Counted from the stretch's first letter, positions 30,988 to 39,716 are shown. The stretch is 41,618 bases of DNA from Candidatus Tayloriibacteriota bacterium (GCA_029288615.1 JARIGV010000010.1:1-41618), one strand, 5' to 3'. The notes: a model not told the origin generated them from the letters alone. Translations and numbers: made by a program.

Positions 30988-33945
30988 ATGTCTTTCTTCC
31001 CACCCTTATCAAAAAAAGTAAAATTCCTCACACTTCTTACGGCTTTTCTATCTGCCATTTCGATATTTTCATTTGTGTACGCTGATAATTATCAGTGGAC
31101 ATTTATTTCAAATTCTTCAAACGCCTCAGATTGGGTAAGTATTGCCGTATCATCAGATGCTACTCATGTTTATGCAGTGAGAAATGCTGACTATATTTAT
31201 AAATCAGATGATTTTGGAGCAAGTTGGCAACAAATATCTAGTGTGGGCCCATATAATTGGCGTTCAATTAAAACATCATCAAGTGGAGCAAATGCAATTG
31301 CTGTCGCAAATGGAGGTCAGCCTTGGGTAACGAATAATTACGGAGGATCGTGGACGCCTTTTGCAGGTGTGGGTCTTTGGAGTGCGGCAGCGATGAGTCC
31401 TGATGGAGGTGCTATTTATATTGCTGATCAGACAGGAGCTGTTTTTAAAACAACAAACAATGGTCCAGATTTAGCTTCGTCGATGAATGCAGGTAGTGAA
31501 GTATCTGAAATTTCATACTCACCTGATGGTAATAAGACAGTATTATCAACGCTTGGTAATGGAGTTTATTACATAGACTTTGAGGGTTGGCACAATTCGA
31601 ATGTTGGTGATCAAAATATTAGCAGTGTTGCGGTTTCAAATGGAGGTACGTATGTTGCCGCAGCCACTGATGGTTATGTTTATCTTTCAACGAGCCCTGA
31701 GACAAATGTTTGGAATAGAGTAAATTCTCTCGGAATTAAGTATTGGAAATCTGTATCAATCTCTGCTGATGGAAATACAATTGCCGCAGCTGCGTATGAT
31801 GATTCTATATTTACATCTACAGATGGTGGTACGACGTGGAATGAGGAATCAATTGCTGGAGTCAAGGCGTGGAACGGAGTAGCACTTAGCTATGATGGTA
31901 CTCTTATTCTTGCTGCAAGTTCAAACTCTTATTTGGCGAAGGCAAATTTGGTGTCTGGAAATGATTTTTATTATAACGACAGTAACGGAAACCATGACTG
32001 GGGCACGGTGGCAAACTGGTGGAAGGATTCATCGTTTACTGTTCCTGCCGGAAAGTTGCCAGATTCTAATTCGGATGTCTTTATTAAAGCAAACGTGATA
32101 GATAATTCTGATGCTCTACCTCATGTAAAAAATTTGGATATATCCAATGACTCGTTTGTTGGAACTCCAGTTACGGTTACAGAGAATACAATTATTCACG
32201 ATACATCCAGTCTGTCGTCAACGCTTACTGGTAATGCATATTTCTACGATTCATCTTCAAATGGGGGAACAGTTAACGGTAATGCTGAATTCTTTAATCA
32301 CAGTCAAAATGGCAGTACGGTTAATGGTAATGCGGTATTCCATGACTCTTCTGTAAATGCCAATCAAGTTACAGGTACTGCAGTGTTTAATGATTCGGCC
32401 CACAATAATGATGGAGCTGAAGTTCATGATGATGCAACGTTTAATGGTAGTGCAGAGAATTTTGGAACACTGGGAAATAATGCAATCTTTAATGACTCAA
32501 GTATTTTGGTCGCTGGAGGTGCTCTTGGCAATGCCACATTTTATGGCGATGTAAGCGATATTCAACCTTCTCAGGTTTACGGAACTCCATCAATAACTGG
32601 TACAAAAATTCGCCGCTATACAGCTGATATCACGACAAGTAGAGACTTTACAGCGTATGGAAGTAATTGGACGGTGATTGCGGATGGTGCAGTGGTTGAT
32701 ATTACAAATGCCACACATGACAGCTCGACTATTTTCACAACTCTTAATGGTGGATCGTTTTACGATGCAAATCAAATGCCGCAAGACAGTACTCGGCCAA
32801 CTGTAGGAAATATCAGCTCTGCTAGTTCAGATGGCACGTATAAAGCCGGAGATAGTATCAATATCGGCGTAGGTTTTTCTGAGAATGTGACATCAACCGG
32901 TGGTGTTACGGTAACTCTTGACACAGGAGGCTCGTGTTCATTTGATGTCACTAATGGGGCGGCTGGTACATGTAATTATATTGTGCGACCGGGTGACAAT
33001 TCATCGCGACTCACTGTCACTTCGATAGTGGGAACTATTGTGGATCAAAGCTCAAACGCGATGACAGATTTCACGCCGCTTTCAAACTTAAATCAAAATA
33101 AAAATATTATAGTTGATACAACTGCACCAACTATTTCAATCACATCTCCTACATCTGGTACAACAAACAGCTTCACTCCTTCGGTTTCGTGGGGAGATTC
33201 TTCAACGTGTCAGTACAAGTTTGATGGTGGTAGCTATCAGAGTGCTGTCTGTGCAAGTAATGGTTCGGATATTCCAACACCTCCTGATGGGTCACATACG
33301 CTCATGATTCGTGGAACTGACACGGTGGGGAATAGTGCTACATCGTCAGTGTCATTTACATATACGACACCAACTCAGGACAATGGTATGGGTGGAGGAA
33401 ACGACAATGGTAATAATGAATCGACGACAACTGTGCCTCGGCCACCTTCATCATCAAGTGGTAATTCAAATTCAAGCATCTCTATCACATTGCCTAATAA
33501 TTCAGTTGTGAACGCTCCGGCATATGTCGTGAAAAGCATTGTGACAAAACTTCAGTCGATCCTTCAATCACTTCTACGTCTCGTACAAAATAAGAACGTA
33601 CCAACAGGTGAAAGCAATTCATCGACAATGTCTTCACCAGATGAGACAAACGCATCACCGACAGCTCCTCTGCCTGCTCCAGTAGCGACAACAACAGAAC
33701 AAGTCATGTTCACACATACACTGACACTAAAAGATAGCGGTCCAGATGTGAAAAAACTTCAAGAGTATCTCAATTCTCATGGATTTGTTATTGCAAAAAG
33801 CGGTCCTGGCTCACCAGGAAATGAAACTGATAAATTTGGTATTGGTACGTTTACCACTCTCATCAAATTCCAAAGATCAGTAGGAATTTCAGGAAGTGGT
33901 TTCTTTGGTTCGACGACTCTCGATTACGTCAACTCTCATCAATAA
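30988..33945 (+). CDS. Secreted surface protein: BNR-type propeller, 16-residue repeats, Ig-like, PG-binding domain
   Basis: This 985-residue exported protein has a signal peptide at 1-32 (LTLLTAFLSAISIFSFVYA). A BNR/YCF48-like propeller (~33-320) follows, with units such as SADGNTIAAAAYDDSIFTST followed by DGG-TTW. Then come a linker domain with WGTVANWW, about seven ~16-residue repeats (412-524, GNAxFxDSS) likely forming a beta-solenoid, an Ig-like domain (~605-710), a second beta-sandwich (~712-790), a Ser/Asn/Thr linker, a helix, and a C-terminal peptidoglycan-binding domain (~905-985: LQEYLNSHGF, LIKFQRSVGISGSGFFG). The last module is a close paralogue of that in the 18753 gene. Wall attachment is likely. 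Confidence 0.92.
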   Translation: MSFFPPLSKKVKFLTLLTAFLSAISIFSFVYADNYQWTFISNSSNASDWVSIAVSSDATHVYAVRNADYIYKSDDFGASWQQISSVGPYNWRSIKTSSSGANAIAVANGGQPWVTNNYGGSWTPFAGVGLWSAAAMSPDGGAIYIADQTGAVFKTTNNGPDLASSMNAGSEVSEISYSPDGNKTVLSTLGNGVYYIDFEGWHNSNVGDQNISSVAVSNGGTYVAAATDGYVYLSTSPETNVWNRVNSLGIKYWKSVSISADGNTIAAAAYDDSIFTSTDGGTTWNEESIAGVKAWNGVALSYDGTLILAASSNSYLAKANLVSGNDFYYNDSNGNHDWGTVANWWKDSSFTVPAGKLPDSNSDVFIKANVIDNSDALPHVKNLDISNDSFVGTPVTVTENTIIHDTSSLSSTLTGNAYFYDSSSNGGTVNGNAEFFNHSQNGSTVNGNAVFHDSSVNANQVTGTAVFNDSAHNNDGAEVHDDATFNGSAENFGTLGNNAIFNDSSILVAGGALGNATFYGDVSDIQPSQVYGTPSITGTKIRRYTADITTSRDFTAYGSNWTVIADGAVVDITNATHDSSTIFTTLNGGSFYDANQMPQDSTRPTVGNISSASSDGTYKAGDSINIGVGFSENVTSTGGVTVTLDTGGSCSFDVTNGAAGTCNYIVRPGDNSSRLTVTSIVGTIVDQSSNAMTDFTPLSNLNQNKNIIVDTTAPTISITSPTSGTTNSFTPSVSWGDSSTCQYKFDGGSYQSAVCASNGSDIPTPPDGSHTLMIRGTDTVGNSATSSVSFTYTTPTQDNGMGGGNDNGNNESTTTVPRPPSSSSGNSNSSISITLPNNSVVNAPAYVVKSIVTKLQSILQSLLRLVQNKNVPTGESNSSTMSSPDETNASPTAPLPAPVATTTEQVMFTHTLTLKDSGPDVKKLQEYLNSHGFVIAKSGPGSPGNETDKFGIGTFTTLIKFQRSVGISGSGFFGSTTLDYVNSHQ

Positions 33946-33974
33946 AAATTCCCTGACTTCAATCAGGGTTTTTG
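33944..33974. terminator. Bidirectional intrinsic terminator
   Basis: A 6-bp GC-rich stem (33951-33956 with 33963-33968) is flanked by an A run on the left and a T run on the right. It can therefore stop the plus-strand surface protein gene and the minus-strand zinc-ribbon gene, whose stop codon lies inside the hairpin. Confidence 0.75.
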
Positions 33975-34153
33975 GGTTTCGGTGGCGGGCAGAGAGGGCA
34001 GACTCCCATCTCGAGAATGCTTTTGCATTTCGGACACGATGGCCAAATGCTGAGATCAACTTTCAGCACACACCAAGGGTAGGCGTTGCAGATGTCTACA
34101 CCATCTCTTTGCTTTGTGGCTTTTTGGCCGCACTTACAAAAATGAGCACTCAT
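33959..34153 (-). CDS. Small zinc-ribbon protein
   Basis: This 64-residue protein has eight Cys: CKC near the start (6, 8), C22 and C28, then CPKC (40, 43) and CPLC (52, 55), followed by a Pro/Lys tail. The spacing suggests two treble-clef or rubredoxin-like metal sites. I do not recognise the family. Evidence that it is real: the cysteine pattern, the fit between two plus-strand genes, and a terminator exactly at its 3' end. It would be transcribed against the flanking genes. Roles as a nucleic-acid-binding or protein-interaction module are guesses. Confidence 0.6.
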   Translation of the reverse strand: MSAHFCKCGQKATKQRDGVDICNAYPWCVLKVDLSIWPSCPKCKSILEMGVCPLCPPPKPKNPD

Positions 34154-34205
34154 AAAATCGAGTCAAAAGTAGCACAATTTCGGAGTTGTGCAAGAAATAT
34201 GATAG

Positions 34206-34211
34206 GATAGT
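34206..34211 (+). promoter_or_regulatory. Putative -10 of gatB at leaderless spacing
   Basis: GATAGT lies exactly 6 nt before ATG 34218. It matches the consensus at four of six positions, so it is the weakest of the seven -10 boxes at this spacing. TATGAT at 34198-34203 is an alternative that would give a leader of about 8 nt. Confidence 0.45.
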
Positions 34212-34217
34212 GCCGTT

Positions 34218-35669
34218 ATGCAAAGCGACGAAAACGCAAAAAAATACTATGTAACAATCGGTCTTGAGGTGCATGCGGAGCTTAAAACAGCGACGAAAAT
34301 GTTCTGCAACTCAAAGAATGATCCGGACGAAGAGCGACCGAATGTAAATATTTGTCCTATCTGTATGGGACATCCCGGAACTCTTCCTGTTATCAATAAA
34401 GAAGCGGTAAAGCATGTGCTTAAAGTGGGACATGCTCTCGGTGGTACGATTGCAGACTTCACAGAATTCGACCGAAAGAATTATTTCTATCCTGATATTC
34501 CGAAAGGCTATCAAATTTCTCAATATAAATATCCGCTCGTCTCCGGTGGAACATTGAGTGGGGTTGCAATTACTCGTGTACATCTCGAAGAAGATACAGC
34601 GACATCAAAACATGATGAAGGCAAAGGAGATGAAAAGTATTCTCTTGTTGATTTTAACCGTGCAGGCGTGCCTCTCATGGAGCTTGTGACAGAGCCTGTC
34701 ATTCACTCAGCAGAGCAAGCAGCACAATTCGGAAAAGAACTTCAGTTGCTTCTCCGAACTCTCGGCGTATCAGATGCGAATATGGAAAAAGGGGAAATGC
34801 GCGTTGAAGCAAATATTTCTATTTCTTCTGATCCAAACAAATTCGGTACAAAGGTAGAAGTAAAAAATCTAAACTCATTCCGTTCGGTTGAAAGAGCAAT
34901 TGAATTTGAACTCAAACGACACGAATCTGTTCTTGAAGCAGGAGAAAAGATCACACAGGAAACACGTGGCTTTGACGAGACGACAGGAAAGACATTTTCA
35001 CAGCGAAGCAAAGAAGATTCGCATGACTACCGTTATTTCCCAGATCCAGATCTTCCAAAACTTTTCATTTCTGAAATTCCAGAATTTGCAAAAGAGAATT
35101 TGGAAAAGGAAATGCCTGAGCTTCCTTGGAAAAAACGAGAGCGATATGCAAAAGATTTTGGTCTTAAGGAAACTGATGTCGAGGTTTTTGTACAAAATCC
35201 AACTCTTGCAAAACTCTTTGAAGGAGCGATCAAGAAATTCTCTGGTGATAAAAACTCAATCACGCTCGCTTCAAACTATATCGTCTCTGATCTCGTAGGT
35301 CTCATGAAAACAAACGGAAATGAGACTGCAGGAAATATGAACGAAGATTCATACGGTAAACTTATTCTTCTCATTAAAGATGGAAAGCTTTCATCTCGTG
35401 GGGCAAAAGATACACTCGCAATTCTTTTTAAGGAAGGAGGCGAGCCAGAAGCTATTGCCGAGAAGAATGGTTGGATTCTTAAAAATGATCCGGAGGCATT
35501 TAAACCTGCACTACAGAAAATTATTGATGCAAATCCTGCTGTTGTCGCAGAATATAAGGCTGGAAAAGTAGCTGTGATCAATTCTCTCATTGGACAAGCT
35601 ATGAAAGAGACAAAAGGGGCAGGCAATCCACAACTTCTCAAAGAAATTCTCATATCATTGATCAAGTAG
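34218..35669 (+). CDS. gatB: Asp/Glu-tRNA amidotransferase subunit B
   Basis: This 483-residue subunit of GatCAB binds and phosphorylates misacylated Glu-tRNA(Gln) or Asp-tRNA(Asn) before amidation. Family motifs are IGLEVHAELKTATKMFC at the N-terminus, CPICMGHPGTLPVIN, DRKNYFYPDIPKGYQISQY, DFNRAGVPLMELVTEP, MEKGEMRVEANIS, VKNLNSF and DYRYFPDPDLP. The C-terminal ~150 residues form the GatB/YqeY tRNA-binding domain. The length is normal. gatA and gatC are not in this window. It is followed at 18 nt by gap, which has its own -10 box. Confidence 0.97.
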   Translation: MQSDENAKKYYVTIGLEVHAELKTATKMFCNSKNDPDEERPNVNICPICMGHPGTLPVINKEAVKHVLKVGHALGGTIADFTEFDRKNYFYPDIPKGYQISQYKYPLVSGGTLSGVAITRVHLEEDTATSKHDEGKGDEKYSLVDFNRAGVPLMELVTEPVIHSAEQAAQFGKELQLLLRTLGVSDANMEKGEMRVEANISISSDPNKFGTKVEVKNLNSFRSVERAIEFELKRHESVLEAGEKITQETRGFDETTGKTFSQRSKEDSHDYRYFPDPDLPKLFISEIPEFAKENLEKEMPELPWKKRERYAKDFGLKETDVEVFVQNPTLAKLFEGAIKKFSGDKNSITLASNYIVSDLVGLMKTNGNETAGNMNEDSYGKLILLIKDGKLSSRGAKDTLAILFKEGGEPEAIAEKNGWILKNDPEAFKPALQKIIDANPAVVAEYKAGKVAVINSLIGQAMKETKGAGNPQLLKEILISLIK

Positions 35670-35675
35670 GGGTGC

Positions 35676-35681
35676 TATAAT
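35676..35681 (+). promoter_or_regulatory. -10 box of gap, leaderless architecture
   Basis: A perfect TATAAT stands exactly 6 nt before ATG 35688 in the 18-nt gap after gatB. No good -35 is seen. Confidence 0.65.
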
Positions 35682-35687
35682 TTCTCC

Positions 35688-36722
35688 ATGACACCTATCA
35701 AAGTAGCGATAAACGGCGCAGGGCGCATCGGCCGCGCATTTTACAAAATCGCATCTCAAAATCCGATGATTGATATCGTAGCGCTCAATGACTTGGGTGA
35801 TATCGATAACATCGCATACCTTCTCAAATACGACACAGTCTATGGAAAGAGCGGTTTTGCAATTGTTGTTTCAGAAGATAAGAAATCAATGACGATCGGC
35901 GGAAAGCAGGTAAAATATTTCAGCGAAAAAGATCCTTCAAAACTTCCATGGAGAGATCTCGGAGTTGATGTCGTTGTTGAATCAACAGGACTTTTTACAA
36001 GTTTTGTGAAAGCGCATCCGCATATTGAAGCGGGAGCAAAGCATGTTGTGATCTCAGCTCCTTCAAAAGATGAGGCGGGTGCACCAGCAACCCCGACAAT
36101 TCTTATGGGTATCAATGAAAAGGAATTCATTGGATCTCAAGTGACATCAAACGCAAGCTGTACAACAAACTCTGCAAGCCCAGTAATGTCGATTCTTGAT
36201 GAATCAATTGGTATTGAAAAAGCAATTCTCTCAACGGTGCATGGATATACTGCAAGCCAGTCTATTGTTGATGGGCCATCAAAGAAAGATTGGAAAGAAG
36301 GACGTGCTGCAGCGCAAAATATCGTACCAACATCAACTGGTGCAGCAATTGCTGTAACAAAAGCACTTCCAAAATTTGTTGGAAAGTTTGATGGTATCTC
36401 AATGCGTGTACCGGTGCCTGCAGGATCTATTGCCGATATTACTTTCATTTCAAAAAGACCAACGACAGTAGAGGAAATAAATAACGCTCTTACGGACGCT
36501 TCAAAAAATCCTCGCTGGGCAGACATTTTTACAGTAACAAATGATCCTCTTGTTTCTTCGGATATTGTTGGATCAACATATGCATCAATCGCAGATCTCT
36601 CGCTTACGCGGGTTATCGATGGAAATCTTGTGAAGGTGTGCTCTTGGTATGACAATGAAATTGGTTATACGCATGCACTTGTAATGCATGTTCTCAAAGC
36701 TGGAGGGGAGACACAGAAATAA
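35688..36722 (+). CDS. gap: Glyceraldehyde-3-phosphate dehydrogenase
   Basis: This 344-residue glycolytic enzyme oxidises glyceraldehyde 3-phosphate with NAD(P) and phosphate. It has the Rossmann start VAINGAGRIGRAFYK, the cofactor-specificity region LNDLGD, the catalytic Cys158 in NASCTTNSASP (the second Cys common in this motif is Ser here), the catalytic His185 in STVHGYTASQ, GAAIAVTKALP, RVPVPAGSIAD, and the C-terminal SWYDNEIGYTHA. LND at 33-35 favours NAD, but this is not decisive. It heads a central-carbon run with rpiB, rpe and split transketolase. Confidence 0.97.
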   Translation: MTPIKVAINGAGRIGRAFYKIASQNPMIDIVALNDLGDIDNIAYLLKYDTVYGKSGFAIVVSEDKKSMTIGGKQVKYFSEKDPSKLPWRDLGVDVVVESTGLFTSFVKAHPHIEAGAKHVVISAPSKDEAGAPATPTILMGINEKEFIGSQVTSNASCTTNSASPVMSILDESIGIEKAILSTVHGYTASQSIVDGPSKKDWKEGRAAAQNIVPTSTGAAIAVTKALPKFVGKFDGISMRVPVPAGSIADITFISKRPTTVEEINNALTDASKNPRWADIFTVTNDPLVSSDIVGSTYASIADLSLTRVIDGNLVKVCSWYDNEIGYTHALVMHVLKAGGETQK

Positions 36723-36734
36723 ACTCTACAAAAA

Positions 36735-37196
36735 ATGAAAATACTCATTGCCACAGACCACGCAGGATTTGAACTCAAAGAGAAACTAAAGACTGATCTC
36801 GAGAAAGAAGGACACGAAGTGAAAGATTTCGGTGCGTTTTCTTTTGATCCAGAGGACGATTATCCGGATTTTATAAAGCCTCTCGCGAAAGAAATCTCAG
36901 AGAATGGCGGCATGGGAATAATTCTCGGAGGCTCAGGCCAAGGAGAGGCAATGACAGCGAATCGTTTCAAAAATGTACGAGCTGTTGTTTTCAATGGCCA
37001 GTACAAACCAGAGGATGGTAGAGCTGTACCAGAAGAAATAAAGATTTCGCGCGAGCATAATGATGCAAATATTCTTTCGCTTGGTGTACGTTTTCTCTCA
37101 TACGAAGAAGCAAGAGAGGCTGTAAGACAATGGCTCTCGACTCCTTTTTCGGGCGACGAGCGACATGTAAGACGAATTAAAAAAATAGACGAATAA
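36735..37196 (+). CDS. rpiB: Ribose 5-phosphate isomerase B
   Basis: This 153-residue RpiB/LacAB-family isomerase interconverts ribose 5-phosphate and ribulose 5-phosphate. The N-terminal IATDHAGFELKEKL carries the ring-opening Asp and His. The active-site loop is GGSGQGEAMTANR (65-77). The Cys used as base in E. coli RpiB is absent and a Glu follows two residues after the second Gly, as in the mycobacterial type, where Glu is the base. The C-terminus matches the family (HNDANILSLGVRFLSYEEA). It lies 12 nt after gap and 1 nt before rpe, so it is cotranscribed with both. Confidence 0.93.
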   Translation: MKILIATDHAGFELKEKLKTDLEKEGHEVKDFGAFSFDPEDDYPDFIKPLAKEISENGGMGIILGGSGQGEAMTANRFKNVRAVVFNGQYKPEDGRAVPEEIKISREHNDANILSLGVRFLSYEEAREAVRQWLSTPFSGDERHVRRIKKIDE

Positions 37197-37197
37197 A

Positions 37198-37878
37198 ATG
37201 GCTGAAATAATTCCCGCAATTATCCCAGAGAATTTCCGCGATCTCGAGGAAAAGCTCACTTTTGTAAAAGGTGCTGCACAGAGTGTGCATATTGATGTGA
37301 CTGACGGCACTCTTGGAGGAAAGGTAAGCTGGCCGCTTGTTGGCGACACAGGAGAATTTAAAAAAATGAAAGAGCAGGAAAGAGGAATGCCTTTTTGGGA
37401 GGATTTTGATTTTGAATTCCATCTTATGACTTCAGAGCCACTCTCACATGCGAGAGATTATATCGATGCGGGAGCGACACGCATTATTTTTCAGGTAGAA
37501 AGTCTCGATTATGAAAACGATATTCAGTTTTTGGATCAGCTCAAGACTTCTGGAGTTGTTGAAATCGGAATTTCAATTAAAGCAGATACAGAAGCGACAG
37601 AGCTTGCTCCGTTTTTCCAGATTGCAGATTTCATTCAGGTTATGACGATCGATCGTATTGGTGCTCAGGGAGCGAAGTTTGATCAAAGAGGTCTTGAACA
37701 TTTACAGTGGGTCAAAGAAAACTATCATCATATTCCAATTTCCGTTGACGGCTCTATGAATCTTGAGACGGCAGAAGCAGCACTTAATCTTGGTGCAGAT
37801 AGAATTGTCGCAGGGTCATTTATCTTTGGTGCAGTAAATCCTAGAGAAGCTCTGGAAGAACTCAAGAATTTGGTATAA
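37198..37878 (+). CDS. rpe: Ribulose-phosphate 3-epimerase family protein, divergent
   Basis: This 226-residue TIM-barrel protein should interconvert ribulose 5-phosphate and xylulose 5-phosphate. The four metal ligands are kept: H31 and D33 in HIDVTDG, H75 in FHLMT and D184 in ISVDGSM. The rest is divergent: the usual GxGGQ loop after the MT strand reads MTIDRIGAQGAKF, and the His of the HxE motif is Gln (FQVES). The length is normal. Its context between rpiB and transketolase supports the epimerase role. A different ketopentose phosphate substrate is the main alternative. Its stop codon lies inside the TATAAT of the next gene. Confidence 0.85.
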   Translation: MAEIIPAIIPENFRDLEEKLTFVKGAAQSVHIDVTDGTLGGKVSWPLVGDTGEFKKMKEQERGMPFWEDFDFEFHLMTSEPLSHARDYIDAGATRIIFQVESLDYENDIQFLDQLKTSGVVEIGISIKADTEATELAPFFQIADFIQVMTIDRIGAQGAKFDQRGLEHLQWVKENYHHIPISVDGSMNLETAEAALNLGADRIVAGSFIFGAVNPREALEELKNLV

Positions 37879-37879
37879 T
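37874..37879 (+). promoter_or_regulatory. -10 box of transketolase operon, leaderless architecture
   Basis: A perfect TATAAT contains the rpe stop codon (TAA) and lies exactly 6 nt before ATG 37886. No clear -35 is visible. Confidence 0.65.
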
Positions 37880-37885
37880 CAGAGC

Positions 37886-38734
37886 ATGGAAGCTCTTACA
37901 GATAGCAAAGTAAAATTCTTAGAAGAGAAGGCGAATGATATTCGCATTTCTATTATTGAAAGTTTGGTCACTGCAAAGTCGGGACACACTGCTGGACCTC
38001 TTGGAATGGCAGATATTTTTACCGCTCTCTTTTTTCATGTACTAAAACACGATCCAAAAAAACCAGACTGGCAGGATCGCGACCGTGTGATACTTTCAAA
38101 TGGTCACATTTGTCCTGTGTATTACGCGACTCTCGCACACTCTGGATATTTTCCAATCGACGAACTTCAGACGCTCCGAAAATTTGGTTCACGACTTCAG
38201 GGTCACCCGCACAGAGAATATCTTCCTCTTCTTGAGACAAGTTCTGGGCCACTGGGCTCCGGTCTTTCTCAGGCGGTGGGAATGGTGATCGCAGATAGGA
38301 TTGATAACGGCAAAACTTCAAACAAACAATTCTACGCACTCCTTTCAGATGGTGAACATGATGAAGGAAATACATGGGAAGCATATCTTCTCGCTGGGAA
38401 AGAAAAATTGCAGAATCTTACAGTGATTATCGACCGAAACAATATTCAAATCGATGGATTTACAGAAGACATCCTGCCGCTTGATCCGTTCGAAGATAAA
38501 CTCAAAGCTTTTAATTTTCATGTGCAGTCTATCGATGGTCATGATATGAGACAGATCGTTGCTGCGATTGGCGAAGCGCAGGCTGTGTTTGATAAGCCAT
38601 CAGTCATTATTGCAAATACGATTCCAGGAAAAGGTGTTTCATTTATGGAAAGAAAATTTGAATGGCATGGAAAGCCACCGACTGCAGAGGAAGGGGAGAA
38701 AGCTCTGGAAGAACTTCGAACAAAGAAAAAATAA
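37886..38734 (+). CDS. Transketolase, N-terminal (TPP-binding) subunit
   Basis: This 282-residue subunit corresponds to the N-terminal third of full-length transketolase. SLVTAKSGHTAGPLGMADI is the substrate/TPP entry, SNGHICPVYYATLAHSGYF and TSSGPLGSGLSQAVGMVIAD follow, and the TPP/metal motif is SDGEHDEGNTWEA (the first Gly of the usual GDGE is Ser), with DRNN. The pyrimidine-binding and C-terminal domains are in the next gene, 1 nt downstream, so the active enzyme needs both products. Split transketolases are common in archaea and CPR bacteria. The enzyme links pentose phosphates to glycolysis. Confidence 0.95.
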   Translation: MEALTDSKVKFLEEKANDIRISIIESLVTAKSGHTAGPLGMADIFTALFFHVLKHDPKKPDWQDRDRVILSNGHICPVYYATLAHSGYFPIDELQTLRKFGSRLQGHPHREYLPLLETSSGPLGSGLSQAVGMVIADRIDNGKTSNKQFYALLSDGEHDEGNTWEAYLLAGKEKLQNLTVIIDRNNIQIDGFTEDILPLDPFEDKLKAFNFHVQSIDGHDMRQIVAAIGEAQAVFDKPSVIIANTIPGKGVSFMERKFEWHGKPPTAEEGEKALEELRTKKK

Positions 38735-38735
38735 T

Positions 38736-39716
38736 ATGAAACTTAATCCAAAAATTTTTGATGCGGATGCAGAACAAGTACCGATCCGAAAAGGATTTGG
38801 CGAAGGGCTACTTATTGCAGGGCAAACAAATGATTCCGTCGTGGGACTCTGCGCAGACCTTACTGAATCGACTCAGATGCATCTTTTTAAAAATAAATTT
38901 CCAGAACGATTTATTGAGGTCGGTGTAGCAGAACAAAATATGGCGACAGTTGCTTCTGGTATGGCGGCAATGGGGAAAGTGCCAGTTATTTCTTCTTACT
39001 CGATGTTTTCTCCTGGAAGAAACTGGGAACAAATCCGCACGACAATTGCCTATAACGACAGGAAAGTAGTTATAGCCGGAAATCATACTGGGCTTTCTGT
39101 AGGTCCTGACGGGGGAACTCATCAGGCAATCGAAGATATTGCTCTCATGCGTGTCATGCCAAATATGATCGTCCTTTCACCATGTGATTCTATTGAAGCA
39201 AAAAAAGCAACTATCGCAGCACTTTCATCAAAGATAAAATCTCCTGTCTATATCCGTCTCGCTCGAGAGAAAACTCCAGTCATTACAGTAGACGATACCC
39301 CGTTTGAAATTGGTAAAGCTGCTGTATTTTTTGAACCAAAAGAAAAGGCTACTGTAGGAATCATTGCGACAGGTTCGCTTGTGCATAAAGCGATCATGGC
39401 TGCAAAAGAACTTGAAGAAGAAAATATTTTTGTAAAAGTTTTAAATCTAGGAACTATAAAACCAATCGATGTAGATGCTGTCGTTGCGCTTGCAAAAGAA
39501 TGCGGCAGAATCGTCACGGTGGAAGAACACCAAATCGCAGGAGGAATGGGAAGCACTGTGGCTGAAGTCTTAGCCTCACATTACTCAGTACCTATGGAAT
39601 TTGTCGGAGTGAATGATAAATTTGGCCAGTCAGGAACCCCAGAAGAGCTCATTGAATATTATGGAATAGGAAAAGAGGGAATAAAGAAAGCTGCAGAGAA
39701 AGTTTTATCTCGCTAG
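38736..39716 (+). CDS. Transketolase, C-terminal (PYR) subunit
   Basis: This 326-residue protein carries the pyrimidine-binding and C-terminal domains of transketolase. The catalytic Glu66 lies in EVGVAEQNMATVASGMA. NHTGLSVGPDGGTHQAIEDI, MIVLSPCDSIEAKKA, SPVYIRLAREKTP, VGIIATGSLVHKA, VTVEEHQIAGGMGS and DKFGQSGTPEEL all match. The ATG at 38736 follows the upstream stop as TAATATG, so translation is likely coupled. A longer open frame extends 5' into the first subunit gene, but homology starts only after this ATG. The gene converges on the coiled-coil gene at 39726, 9 nt away. Confidence 0.95.
   Translation: MKLNPKIFDADAEQVPIRKGFGEGLLIAGQTNDSVVGLCADLTESTQMHLFKNKFPERFIEVGVAEQNMATVASGMAAMGKVPVISSYSMFSPGRNWEQIRTTIAYNDRKVVIAGNHTGLSVGPDGGTHQAIEDIALMRVMPNMIVLSPCDSIEAKKATIAALSSKIKSPVYIRLAREKTPVITVDDTPFEIGKAAVFFEPKEKATVGIIATGSLVHKAIMAAKELEEENIFVKVLNLGTIKPIDVDAVVALAKECGRIVTVEEHQIAGGMGSTVAEVLASHYSVPMEFVGVNDKFGQSGTPEELIEYYGIGKEGIKKAAEKVLSR

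Noticed and set aside
38559-38735. 5' extension of the transketolase C-terminal subunit
   Set aside because: It overlaps the N-terminal subunit in another frame with basic, non-homologous sequence; ATG 38736 starts the conserved domain.
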